NCBI GenBank assembly: GCA_040387475.1
Contig: JAZKDT010000019.1
Span: 62,001 to 126,000 of the forward strand
Length of the DNA: 64,000 nucleotides
Direction: 5' to 3'
Source of the DNA: UBA4416 sp040387475
Lineage (GTDB): Bacteria; Bacteroidota; Bacteroidia; B-17B0; Aurantibacillaceae
Shown here piece by piece: positions 28,917-38,028 of the stretch. The translations under genes and the position numbers were made by a program. Below the pieces are notes generated by a model. It was not told the origin of the DNA. It made no database searches and saw nothing but the letters and a program-made list of their open reading frames with translations. Positions within the stretch are counted from its first letter, which is position 1, and each line of letters opens with the position of its first letter.

Positions 28917-29354
28917 ATGTTCGAGATTTTAAAAAACTTTGAAAGTAAATTCGGTTCCCTTAAAAAAAAGGGATTAAGAATTGAAGGTTTATCTATGATA
29001 GACCCAAAACGTAAGAAACACGTTATTATGATTTCCAAGCCGTTTTTATTTGATAACCGTCAGTTACCAAAATCATACGAAGGTTTGGATATTAAATCAA
29101 AGATCGAAGGTGGTTTACCGGAAGAATTTAAAATTGAAAAAGAAGCTATAAAGAAAGATTATTTATGGGCTCCGAATAAATTTGAAAAATATGTTGACCG
29201 TTGCTCAGAAGATATCAAAAAACAATTCGGAAATCCAAATATGTCTCGTTCAGAGATGTTGGACGCATTGGCCTTTGGAAGTTTTGAAGATCACAAACAA
29301 AAAACATTGAATTTAATTAAAGAAGGAAAAATTCCTGCAATTAATTTAAATTAA
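28917..29354 (+). CDS. Unknown small cytosolic protein
   Basis: A 145-residue protein that I do not recognise. It is charged and Lys-rich, with no signal peptide or membrane segment. The first half looks like alternating strands (GLRIEGLSMIDPKRKKHVIMISKPF); the second half is helical (EKYVDRCSEDIKKQFGNP). It has its own well-placed -7 element, a long AT-rich upstream region with a tandem palindrome, and a strong terminator after it, so it is probably a monocistronic, well-expressed gene. Confidence 0.72.
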   Translation: MFEILKNFESKFGSLKKKGLRIEGLSMIDPKRKKHVIMISKPFLFDNRQLPKSYEGLDIKSKIEGGLPEEFKIEKEAIKKDYLWAPNKFEKYVDRCSEDIKKQFGNPNMSRSEMLDALAFGSFEDHKQKTLNLIKEGKIPAINLN

Positions 29355-29410
29355 GATAAGCAATTGACTAGGGTATAATTAAGGGTTAAACTTTTATAAA
29401 TTGCGTTAAG

Positions 29411-29437
29411 ATCCTCTCAGAAATGAGGGGATTTTTT
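29411..29437 (+). terminator. Rho-independent terminator
   Basis: ATCCTCTCA-GAAA-TGAGGGGAT (29411-29432), nine pairs including one G-U and a stable GAAA loop, followed by TTTTT. It lies about 60 bp after the stop at 29354. Confidence 0.85.
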
Positions 29438-29528
29438 GTTTTGTGGCATTTACCACCTTTTGTTTAAATAAGAGCGTAAGTATTAAAAAATCTATTTTTT
29501 AAACCATATATTTACATCACTTTATAAA

Positions 29529-30506
29529 GTGAGTAACGCTGTAGACCAAATAAAAGCACCAATTAGCAAACACATGGATGAGTTTGAAATTAAATTCAAA
29601 CAGTCCATGAAAAGCAATGTGCCCTTATTGGATAAGATCACCAATTACATTGTTAAGCGTAAAGGAAAACAGATTCGCCCTATGTTTGTTTTTTTGAGTG
29701 CTCAGAGCGCCGGAGTTATTAATGATAGTACTTACAGGGCAGCTTCTCTCATCGAATTATTGCACACCGCCACGTTAGTTCATGATGATGTGGTAGACGA
29801 TAGTAACGAGCGCCGTGGTTTTTTCAGTGTAAACGCATTATGGAAAAATAAGATCGCCGTTTTAATTGGTGATTTTTTATTATCCAGTGGTTTATTGTTA
29901 TCGTTAGATAATAATGATTTTCATTTATTGAAGATTGTTAGCAGTGCTGTTAGGGATATGAGTGAGGGAGAGCTTCTTCAAATTGAGAAAGCCCGTAAAC
30001 TGGATATATCTGAAGAAATTTATTTTGAGATCATTACGAAAAAGACAGCAGCTTTAATTGCCGCTTGTTGTGCTGCAGGTGTAGCCTCAGTTACCAGTGA
30101 TGAAAAAGTGATCCAACAATTCAAGGAGTTTGGCATTAATACAGGAATTGCTTTTCAGATAAAGGACGATTTGTTTGACTTTGGAGACGATACCTCTATA
30201 GGTAAACCAACCGGTATTGATATTAAAGAAAAGAAGATGACTCTTCCTCTGATTTATGCGTTAAGCAATAGCACTTGGTTAGAAAAAAGAAAGATCATTA
30301 ATATTGTTAAAAATCATAACGATGATCCTAAGAAAGTAAGTGAGGTGATTAATTTTGTGATACAAAAGGGTGGCATACAGTATGCAGAAAAAGTAATGCA
30401 TCAGTACAAACAAAAAGCACTTGAAATACTGAATACAGTTGTCGATAGTCCTTCCAAACAAAGTTTAATACAATTAGTCAATTATTCAATCGAACGAAAA
30501 AAATAA
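29529..30506 (+). CDS. Polyprenyl (long-chain) diphosphate synthase
   Basis: Trans-prenyltransferase that extends farnesyl/geranylgeranyl diphosphate to the chain used for menaquinone. It has 325 residues, typical. The first Asp-rich motif is DDVVDD at 86-91, directly followed by SNERRG; the second is DDLFD at 213-217 in FQIKDDLFDFGDD. The start is GTG at 29529, and no ATG precedes the conserved region. Chain length cannot be read reliably; octaprenyl or heptaprenyl is usual in this phylum. It precedes, by 4 bp, a lipoprotein gene with MORN-like repeats. Confidence 0.92.
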   Translation: MSNAVDQIKAPISKHMDEFEIKFKQSMKSNVPLLDKITNYIVKRKGKQIRPMFVFLSAQSAGVINDSTYRAASLIELLHTATLVHDDVVDDSNERRGFFSVNALWKNKIAVLIGDFLLSSGLLLSLDNNDFHLLKIVSSAVRDMSEGELLQIEKARKLDISEEIYFEIITKKTAALIAACCAAGVASVTSDEKVIQQFKEFGINTGIAFQIKDDLFDFGDDTSIGKPTGIDIKEKKMTLPLIYALSNSTWLEKRKIINIVKNHNDDPKKVSEVINFVIQKGGIQYAEKVMHQYKQKALEILNTVVDSPSKQSLIQLVNYSIERKK

Positions 30507-30510
30507 AAAT

Positions 30511-31011
30511 ATGATAAGATCGGTTTTAACTCCTGTATGTTTTGTGATTTTCTTTGCGGTCTTCCTTTCAGGCTGTAAGTCCGATGGAAGTTCAACTGTT
30601 GAAACAACCTCGCAAAACAAAGCAAAATCTATTTCAAAAGAAGATTCGGCAAAAGTTGCCAATGAATTAAATAAATACATGATACAGCCACCCGATCCTG
30701 ATTATACAGGCGATTATGTGGATAAATATTCTAATGGCGTTATCAAGTTCACCGGCTTTTTTAGATTTGGATTACGTCACGGGCAATGGATGGCTTTTTA
30801 TGAAAATGGTCTTAAATGGAGCGAGTGCTTTTATGATAAGGGTAAAAAACACGGCGCAACCATGGTGTATCATCCAAACGGTGAACTTAAATTTTCGGGA
30901 TGGTATAAAAATGACCTAAAGGACAGTTTATGGTTTTGGTACGACGAAAAAGGCAAAGAAATTGACAGGCACGCCTTTAGAATGGGAGAAGAAACAGGAT
31001 TGGTGAACTAA
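30511..31011 (+). CDS. Lipoprotein with MORN-like (YwqK-type) repeats
   Basis: A 166-residue predicted lipoprotein; the lipobox is LSGC with Cys22. After a low-complexity Ser/Lys linker, three or four MORN-variant repeats follow (GVIKFTGFFRFGLRHGQWMAF, GLKWSECFYDKGKKHG, GELKFSGWYKNDLKDSLW), each with the pattern of a beta-hairpin ending in G-x-W/Y. Such repeats are common in Bacteroidota lipoproteins; no function is known here. Its stop overlaps, tail to tail, the stop of the following minus-strand gene by four bases. Confidence 0.82.
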   Translation: MIRSVLTPVCFVIFFAVFLSGCKSDGSSTVETTSQNKAKSISKEDSAKVANELNKYMIQPPDPDYTGDYVDKYSNGVIKFTGFFRFGLRHGQWMAFYENGLKWSECFYDKGKKHGATMVYHPNGELKFSGWYKNDLKDSLWFWYDEKGKEIDRHAFRMGEETGLVN

Positions 31012-32549
31012 ATATTTTGCCGGCGTATCTTAATGGCATCTGCAAAGCTTATGTTGTGTATTTTTGAATCAAGCCAGGCATAGAAGTTAAAATATTCCAG
31101 AGCATTTTTTTCATATTTGTCTTTAAACACTTTTTCGAGTTCATCTTTAAATTTAACATAAGTTTCTTTTTGCTTGCTGTCTCTTTTTGACAAAGCAATC
31201 TTTTTAAAATAGTCTAAAAACACACTTTCAAATTTGTATTGTTTTTCCTGTTGGTTGAAAAAACGCACACTCGACTTGTAGATATAGGTCAAAAGATCAT
31301 CGTTGCCAAGCTCAAAATGAACAATTAGGTTAATCAATTTCGATATACGAATGACGTCTTGCCTTAAATCTTCATAATTGGTGTTGATGATCCTGTTTAA
31401 CCAATGCAAACATTTATTGTATTCTCCCACACCAAAGTAAACCATACTGATAGTGTGGTATATTCTCACCAGATCTTCATTATTAATTTTTGACTCATAT
31501 TTATCCAAACCTTTAATAACATACGGAATGATGTTGGTTGCCTTGTCATGCTGCCCTATATAAGAGTATAAAACCATTTCGGTTATATATGATTGCGTAA
31601 AGATTGTGATCTGTAAATCTGTAGCCTTAAACATTTCATTCAAAGACAATGATTTTAGTTTATCAATCATTTTAAAGCCGTCATTATATTGCTTTTTAAT
31701 GGCGCAATACCTTACGAGGTAACCGTGTGAAACTATGTAATAATAAGGCATTTCGGAGATGATCTCCGGCTTATTTTCAAGTTCGATGATGAGCTCGGAT
31801 AACGATTTATTTACTTCATCCATTTCATTTAGCAACATGTGTGCTACCCCGATAATAAACAGGCAAATGATTTTTGATTTATTTGATAAAAAACCATTTT
31901 GTTCTGCAAAGCGTCTGGTTTCTTTAATAATATCCGTAATTTCTTTTACATCCTCTTTGCTGCGGGCAATCATTAACCTTGATGAGAGTGCATTCAATTT
32001 AGCTAACTGCAATTCATAGGCAGCATAATTTTCAATTTTACCAAACAACGCGTTTTCTTCTTCAATCAATTCATCCAGTGTACGGTAATTAATGTCGCCA
32101 AAATGCGCTTCCATATCAACTAACACTTTTTCAAGTTCTACAATCTCCAGTAAACTGTAAAACAGCTCATAATCCTGGGCCATTTTTTTGATGATGCTTA
32201 ATTGCTTTCGGGATTGTTTATAAAGCGACTTATTGAAAAGTAACTGAATATTCTTGATCTCCTCGTCAATTTTAGCACTCGCGCTTGTTTCCTGTCGGTG
32301 AAACCGTAAACTTTTTAAAATGTGATGTAATAATTGATTTTTTTCGGAGGCAAAATGTTGAACAAATATCTCGTTCTTAAAATGATTTTTTACAAGGTCC
32401 TCATCGTAGTTATCTTGTTTATGAATGAAATTATAGAGTTTAATATAATTTTTGTCACCCTGCTGTAATGAAGAGAGTAAAATAAATTTCTTTTCCTCTT
32501 CCGGAGTTAAGGACTTAATAATGTCAAATAATTGATTAGTTGGTTTCAT
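31008..32549 (-). CDS. Unknown helical repeat protein, paralogue A
   Basis: A 513-residue, almost entirely alpha-helical cytosolic protein that looks like TPR/SEL1-type repeats without a clear consensus. It is a paralogue of the adjacent gene: both begin with a short strand and the phrase F-D-(I/L)-(I/V)-K-S-L-(T/S), and share segments such as LLFNKSLYKQSRKQL versus LFDKAQYKQCRKIL. The start is ATG 32549 (MKPTNQLFDIIKSL). No enzymatic motif. Proteins of this layout occur as multi-copy unknown families in Bacteroidota; I do not know a function. Confidence 0.75.
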   Translation of the reverse strand: MKPTNQLFDIIKSLTPEEEKKFILLSSLQQGDKNYIKLYNFIHKQDNYDEDLVKNHFKNEIFVQHFASEKNQLLHHILKSLRFHRQETSASAKIDEEIKNIQLLFNKSLYKQSRKQLSIIKKMAQDYELFYSLLEIVELEKVLVDMEAHFGDINYRTLDELIEEENALFGKIENYAAYELQLAKLNALSSRLMIARSKEDVKEITDIIKETRRFAEQNGFLSNKSKIICLFIIGVAHMLLNEMDEVNKSLSELIIELENKPEIISEMPYYYIVSHGYLVRYCAIKKQYNDGFKMIDKLKSLSLNEMFKATDLQITIFTQSYITEMVLYSYIGQHDKATNIIPYVIKGLDKYESKINNEDLVRIYHTISMVYFGVGEYNKCLHWLNRIINTNYEDLRQDVIRISKLINLIVHFELGNDDLLTYIYKSSVRFFNQQEKQYKFESVFLDYFKKIALSKRDSKQKETYVKFKDELEKVFKDKYEKNALEYFNFYAWLDSKIHNISFADAIKIRRQNI

Positions 32550-32639
32550 GGGTCGACTTTATTATTTTATGGCCACATGGTGTACCCGGTTAGTTATTCG
32601 CTTTTTTGCTTTAGGTAAATATGGGTATTTCATAATAAG

Positions 32640-34199
32640 TTAGTTTGCCCAGGCCTTGGCGTATTTTTTCTGCATGAGCTTATCCATGGGTGTTTGATTT
32701 ATTTTGGATTCAATATAAGCTTCTATATCAAAATAAAAACTTACATTTTTCTCATGAGGATCTTTCATGACGTCATCCAAATCTTTTTTAAAGCTTGAAA
32801 ATATTTCTTTTTCATTTTCTTTATCTCTTACCTTCATCTCTGATAATTTTTCGAAATAGGAAAGGATAAGTTTTTCGGTTTTAAAATATGAAATCTGAGT
32901 TTTATAATAATTTTTGATAGTTGAAATAATGTATCCGAGCTGTTTAAAATTATTCAACTCATAATGCAAACCTATATTCAGAATTCGTGCGAACGACTGT
33001 AAATCCTCTCTTAACAAGTTATTTCCTTCACTTAAGATCAACGAAATATAGTGCTGTGCTTTTTTATAATCGCCAAAATAAGTATTCATAATAGCAATGT
33101 TGTAATAAAAAACCAGTTCTTCTTCCTTGTTTATTTTTCCTTTAAATTCAAGAAGCGCTTTTTCTATTTCCACCACATTTTCTGTGGCTTCTTTTAATTT
33201 ACCACTGTTTGTATTGAGTATCAACTTGCCATTTAAAACTGCTGTTAATATTTTTAGTTGTAAGTCGGTTGTATTAAAGGCTTTTAAACTGGTTTTCTCT
33301 TCAAGTTGGCCTATTCTAATCGAACAGCTTTTGTATTTTTTTTCTTCGTAAGCAATATTTATTAAGTTACTTAAGGTAGTTATATACCTGCTTGGCATCT
33401 CCTCAATAAGCTCCTTGTTTGTATCCATTAGATTTAATACCAATTGGCATTCTTCCTCTCGGCTTTGGTTATCCTGGCACCTGCAAAATAAGATAGAACG
33501 ACAATGGTGATAAATGATCAATGCTTTGGTTGATTTGATTAGCTTATCATTTTTTAACATGGGGGATTTTAAAAACGAACTGATCACTTCCAGGTCCTGT
33601 TCGGTTTTTGCTTTATTTTTTTGGCGGGTATTTAAATTGATTTTGGAATATAAAAGGGTATAAGTGCCTAAATTCTTGGCTTTTTCAATTACGTCCAGTT
33701 CTTCTTTCACCAGATTTTCAATAGTATTGTTTTTAATGTTGAATTGAGTTTCAATGGAGATTAGTAATTTTTCAAGACCAATGAGTTCTAAAATGAAATG
33801 AAAGCGCTCAAAGCGGTATGCCTCTTGTTTTTGTTTATTGAGGATTTTTCGGCATTGTTTATACTGTGCCTTGTCAAATAAATTTAAAATATTTGTAATC
33901 TCGTCTTTTATAACATAGGATGCGCTACTCTCGGCATGGAAAGACCTAAGGCATTTTAAAATAAAATTATAGAGATTTTCAGAGGTATGACTTTTAGTTT
34001 GAAGTGTATCTGTTTTTGATTTAGCGGTTTTAGCATAAAAATCTTCTTTAAAATCGGTTGCTCCTTCAATGGTATTAAATAACGTAATTAAATTTGGGTT
34101 CAGATCGCTGGCTGAAGCAGTTAGTTTTAGAAAACGTTTTTCGGATTTAGATAAGGATTTAACAAGATCAAATAAATCCCTGTTGGAAATTAAGTTCAT
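32640..34199 (-). CDS. Unknown helical repeat protein, paralogue B
   Basis: A 519-residue helical protein, paralogous over its full length to the gene that follows it on the same strand, about 90 bp away. The N-terminus MNLISNRDLFDLVKSLSKSE matches the conserved first helix. Equivalent positions also include FILELIGLEKLLISIETQF versus SLLEIVELEKVLVDMEAHF. Both copies keep the same length and structure, so both are probably functional. Role unknown; a scaffold or protein-protein interaction task is plausible for TPR-like repeats. Confidence 0.75.
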   Translation of the reverse strand: MNLISNRDLFDLVKSLSKSEKRFLKLTASASDLNPNLITLFNTIEGATDFKEDFYAKTAKSKTDTLQTKSHTSENLYNFILKCLRSFHAESSASYVIKDEITNILNLFDKAQYKQCRKILNKQKQEAYRFERFHFILELIGLEKLLISIETQFNIKNNTIENLVKEELDVIEKAKNLGTYTLLYSKINLNTRQKNKAKTEQDLEVISSFLKSPMLKNDKLIKSTKALIIYHHCRSILFCRCQDNQSREEECQLVLNLMDTNKELIEEMPSRYITTLSNLINIAYEEKKYKSCSIRIGQLEEKTSLKAFNTTDLQLKILTAVLNGKLILNTNSGKLKEATENVVEIEKALLEFKGKINKEEELVFYYNIAIMNTYFGDYKKAQHYISLILSEGNNLLREDLQSFARILNIGLHYELNNFKQLGYIISTIKNYYKTQISYFKTEKLILSYFEKLSEMKVRDKENEKEIFSSFKKDLDDVMKDPHEKNVSFYFDIEAYIESKINQTPMDKLMQKKYAKAWAN

Positions 34200-34292
34200 A
34201 TTAGCAATACAATTTTAACAGAATATTATAGAACTCCTAATTGATTATACTAATTAACTAATTTTAATTAACTTTATTTAAAAATTGGTTAA

Positions 34293-36695
34293 ATGAAAAC
34301 AATTTATTCTTTCCTTTTTATTGTATTCCTAATTAGCGGTTATGCTCAAATCACTAACTGTCAATCTCATAAGTCCGGCGCTATGGCTAGCTCAATCTAT
34401 TACTCACCGGAAAATCTAAGAAGTGATACATTTGATATTTTGAAATATACCATTAATCTCAATATCACAGATTTTGCAAATCAAAAAATCAGCGGGCACA
34501 CAATCGTTCGTTTTGCCCCAAAATTAAATGCACAAAGTAAGCTAAGTCTTGACCTTTTAAAAATGGTTATCGATAGCGTTAAGCAGGCCTCCACTTTACT
34601 TACATACGTTTATAACGATACGTTGCTAAAAATAACTCTTCCCTCCACAATGAATATTATTGATACAGCTGATGTGTATATCTATTACCACGGTACGCCA
34701 CAAGGAGATCCTTCTGGCTGGGGCGGTTTTTCATTTAGCGGAAATTATGCCTATAATCTTGGAGTGGGTTTTGGCGCCAAACCACATAATTATGGAAGAG
34801 TATGGTTTCCTTGCTTTGATAATTTTGTAGAGAAGTCAATTTATGAATTTAATATTACCACTGTTTTAGCGAAAACTTCTTTTTGTAACGGCGCCTTGAT
34901 GTCAGATATTACAAATGGTGGTTTACATACCCGTAAATGGGTTTTAAATAAGGAAATTCCTTCTTATTTGGCGTCAGTAGCAGTTGCAGATTATACACAG
35001 GTGAACTGGAGCATTGCGGCAGCTAACGGTAATTTGCCGGTAACACTCGCTGCGAGGGCTTCTGACACAATAGGATTAAAAAATGGATTCATCCATTTGC
35101 CAAATGCTGTTTTGGGTTTCGAAAATTATTATGGACCTTATGTTTGGAACAGGGTGGGATATTGCCTTGTTCCGTTCAACAGTGGGGCAATGGAGCACGC
35201 TACTAATATTTCTTATCCGCAGGCTGCCACGAGCATTGTTTATGAGTCTCAATTAATGGCTCACGAACTATCACACCATTGGTGGGGCGATTTGATGACC
35301 TGTGAGACGCAGGAAGATATGTGGCTTAATGAAGGAATGGCTAGTTACAGCGAACGCATGTTTCTGGAATGGACTTACAATTACGGAAAATATATCGCTG
35401 AGGTAAAAAGTATACATGATGATATTGTAAAGTATATTCACCTAAGGGAAAAGGGTTTCAGGGCAATTTCGGGAGTGCCACATCAATATACTTATGGGGA
35501 TCATGTTTACAAAAAAGGGGCCGACGTTGCACATACCTTAAGAAGTTACATGGGAGATGCCGCGTTTTTTGCGGGGTTAAAATATGTAATGCAACAAAAG
35601 GCTTTTAAAAATATGAATAGTATTGAATTTAGGGATTTATTGGCTGCTTCTTCCGGACAAAACCTGAACGATTTTTTTGATAACTGGGTGTTAAATGGAG
35701 GTTGGCCTCACTTTTCTATCGATTCGGTTAATACCACGGGCAGCGGCTCGCCTTATACTTCGGTAATATATGTTAAACAAAAGTTATTTGGCGCACCGGC
35801 TTTATTTTCAAACGTGCCTTTGGAAGTTAGCTTTATGGATGCTTCCTGGAACAAAGAAGTTAAAACACTTAACATGACGGGGGCAGCAAAATCTTTCACA
35901 ATTCAAACTAACGTTATGCCTGTTTATGCAGGTATGAATGTTGAGTCGAAAATCAGTGATGCTGTTTCATCTGAAGTTAAAATAATTAAAACCAACACCA
36001 CTCTTAATTACACGCTTGGCAGGGCAACTGTTTTTGTGTTGAATAAAGGCGTAGATTCTTCGTATGTGAGGATAGAACATAATTTTGCTGCACCTGATCC
36101 TTTTCAAAATAACCCCTATAATTTTCGTTTAAATTCTCAGCACTATTGGAAAGTGGATGGAATATTATCTTCAGGATTTGTTGGTAAACTCAGGTTTAAT
36201 TATGACGGAACTAAAACCATGTCGGGAAATAGTTACCTGGATACTTGTTTAACAATTGTGAATGGGGATAGCATTATTTTATTGTATCGCAAAAATGCCG
36301 GTGATGACTGGAAAGAAGTAAACAGCTACACCAAAATAAAGATCGGATCAAAAACCGGGCTGTTGACGGCAGATACCTTAAAGTTCGGTGAGTATGTTTT
36401 TGCTAACGGGCATAGTAACATTCTCACATCCGTTAAAAATCAAAAGCAATTGATGGCGTTAAATGTCTTCCCAAATCCTGCATCAGGAGTTATTACCGTA
36501 ACTATCGATAATTATAAGATCAAAAACAGTTTTCATTTTATCATATACGATATGCAGGGAAAACCTGTCAAACAGATTGATAAAATCAATCAATCAACAG
36601 AAATCGATATCAGCAACATGTCCCGCGGCAGTTATGTCATCAATATGATTGAAAATAGCCAAACGCTTTCGAGTAAAATATTTATAGTTGATTAA
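34293..36695 (+). CDS. Secreted M1-family metallo-aminopeptidase with T9SS sorting domain
   Basis: Zinc aminopeptidase of the M1 (gluzincin) family, 800 residues. Signal peptide to about residue 20. The exopeptidase motif is GAMEH, and the zinc site is HELSH at residues 324-328 followed 18 residues later by Glu in WLNEGMASYSE. The last ~75 residues (VFPNPASGVITV, then MSRGSYVINMIE) are a T9SS type A sorting domain, so it should be exported through the T9SS and processed by PorU. Likely role: degradation of external peptides to amino acids. It is divergent from paralogue B; the next gene converges. Confidence 0.92.
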   Translation: MKTIYSFLFIVFLISGYAQITNCQSHKSGAMASSIYYSPENLRSDTFDILKYTINLNITDFANQKISGHTIVRFAPKLNAQSKLSLDLLKMVIDSVKQASTLLTYVYNDTLLKITLPSTMNIIDTADVYIYYHGTPQGDPSGWGGFSFSGNYAYNLGVGFGAKPHNYGRVWFPCFDNFVEKSIYEFNITTVLAKTSFCNGALMSDITNGGLHTRKWVLNKEIPSYLASVAVADYTQVNWSIAAANGNLPVTLAARASDTIGLKNGFIHLPNAVLGFENYYGPYVWNRVGYCLVPFNSGAMEHATNISYPQAATSIVYESQLMAHELSHHWWGDLMTCETQEDMWLNEGMASYSERMFLEWTYNYGKYIAEVKSIHDDIVKYIHLREKGFRAISGVPHQYTYGDHVYKKGADVAHTLRSYMGDAAFFAGLKYVMQQKAFKNMNSIEFRDLLAASSGQNLNDFFDNWVLNGGWPHFSIDSVNTTGSGSPYTSVIYVKQKLFGAPALFSNVPLEVSFMDASWNKEVKTLNMTGAAKSFTIQTNVMPVYAGMNVESKISDAVSSEVKIIKTNTTLNYTLGRATVFVLNKGVDSSYVRIEHNFAAPDPFQNNPYNFRLNSQHYWKVDGILSSGFVGKLRFNYDGTKTMSGNSYLDTCLTIVNGDSIILLYRKNAGDDWKEVNSYTKIKIGSKTGLLTADTLKFGEYVFANGHSNILTSVKNQKQLMALNVFPNPASGVITVTIDNYKIKNSFHFIIYDMQGKPVKQIDKINQSTEIDISNMSRGSYVINMIENSQTLSSKIFIVD

Positions 36696-36702
36696 CGGTT
36701 TG

Positions 36703-37734
36703 TTAGCTTAAAGCATGAACCATAGCTTTTGCCTTTAGTAAACATTCTTCATATTCATCTTCCGGGTTGCACATAGCTGTGATAGCACTCCCAACTGTAA
36801 AACTTAGGTACTGCTTTTTTTCATCGTAAAAAATACTGCGAATTAAAACACTCAAAACAAAATCACCTTTTGAATCTATATATCCCAGAGCACCGGAATA
36901 AGGGCCACGATTATACAATTCATGAGTATCAATCAATTGCATCGCCTTTATTTTTGGCGCTCCCGTCATACTTGCCATAGGAAATGTGGCGTTTATAATA
37001 TCATTGAAAGAGGTGTTTTCTTTTAAGTCACAACTCACAGTACTTACCATTTGGTGAACCTGCTCATAAGTTTCAATCGCACATAATTTATCCACGTTCA
37101 CAGTTCCTTTTTGTGCAATGCGTGACAGGTCATTTCTTGCCACATCAACAATCATTACATTTTCGGTTCTTTCTTTTAAATTAGATTGAAGTTCTTCAAT
37201 AATCGCTTTATCTTCCTCTTCGGTTATACCGCGTTTCGCTGTTCCTTTAATAGGCTTGGTTAAAAGCTTGTTGCCGGTTTTGGTTAAAAATAATTCGGGA
37301 CTCGACGAAATTATATACTGAGAGTTGAACTTTACTAAAGCTGAATAAGGTGCGTGGCTAATACTACTTAGTTTTTGATAAATCGTTAAAGGGTCAATTG
37401 TTGTATAAGCTTCAAAAGTAATGCAATAATTTATTTCATAAATGTCGCCTTGTTGTATGTGTTTTTTGAGAGCGTTTACTGTTTGTATATAATCCTGTTT
37501 ATGAACAGTTGATTTAATTTCCAGGGCTTGCGGTTGAGTATTAACAGACTCAAAAAAATCGGCGGGAATTTCTCTATTTTCTTCTACCTCAATTACCAGT
37601 TGCTCCCTAAACTCAAGTGGATTATTGTGCTTTAACAAAAAAGATTCAATGCTGTTTTTATGATCATAATTAAGAAAAACAAGATAATCTTTCCCGGATT
37701 CAATTTGCTTTTCAGGTTCTTTATTAGACAGCAA
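36703..37734 (-). CDS. pabB: Aminodeoxychorismate synthase component I PabB (start uncertain)
   Basis: Converts chorismate plus ammonia to aminodeoxychorismate for folate. The signature PIKGT, with Lys in place of Ala, separates PabB from anthranilate synthase. Other chorismate-binding motifs are SSSPELFL, VDVARNDL, FPMASMTGAPK and GAITAMCNPEDEYEE-like text at the end. As called here it has 343 residues from TTG 37734; the family is usually 400-450. The frame remains open back to 37836 and that stretch looks like protein (QSHQNAFGFDN), but it contains no ATG or GTG. A full promoter ends at 37847, so the start must lie in this interval. Possible explanations are a non-ATG start or a frameshift. 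Confidence 0.9.
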   Translation of the reverse strand: MLSNKEPEKQIESGKDYLVFLNYDHKNSIESFLLKHNNPLEFREQLVIEVEENREIPADFFESVNTQPQALEIKSTVHKQDYIQTVNALKKHIQQGDIYEINYCITFEAYTTIDPLTIYQKLSSISHAPYSALVKFNSQYIISSSPELFLTKTGNKLLTKPIKGTAKRGITEEEDKAIIEELQSNLKERTENVMIVDVARNDLSRIAQKGTVNVDKLCAIETYEQVHQMVSTVSCDLKENTSFNDIINATFPMASMTGAPKIKAMQLIDTHELYNRGPYSGALGYIDSKGDFVLSVLIRSIFYDEKKQYLSFTVGSAITAMCNPEDEYEECLLKAKAMVHALS

Positions 37735-37846
37735 AATTTTATTATCAAAACCAAATGCATTTTGATGAGATTGAAATATGCTTACATATTTATAATTGGC
37801 GATATAGGTTTGAATAGTGTTTATAAGGATATTTTTTTAGCAACTG

Positions 37847-37878
37847 CAAATGTAATATGTATAAAATTGTAATGACAA
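37847..37878 (-). promoter_or_regulatory. Promoter of pabB
   Basis: Reading on the minus strand: TTG (37878-37876), 21-bp spacer, then TACATTTG (37854-37847), an exact TAnnTTTG. It predicts a start near 37840, about 105 bases before the TTG start codon. Confidence 0.6.
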
Positions 37879-38028
37879 CATAATCAAGTAATAAAAACCT
37901 AAATCGATAAATTAATTTAACATTTGGTGAAGGATGGATCAGACTGAGTAAAACTTTGGATATTATTGAGGGAATTCGATTTGTCTTTTTGTATTTTTTT
38001 TGTAAATTCATTACGTAATAAAGATTCT

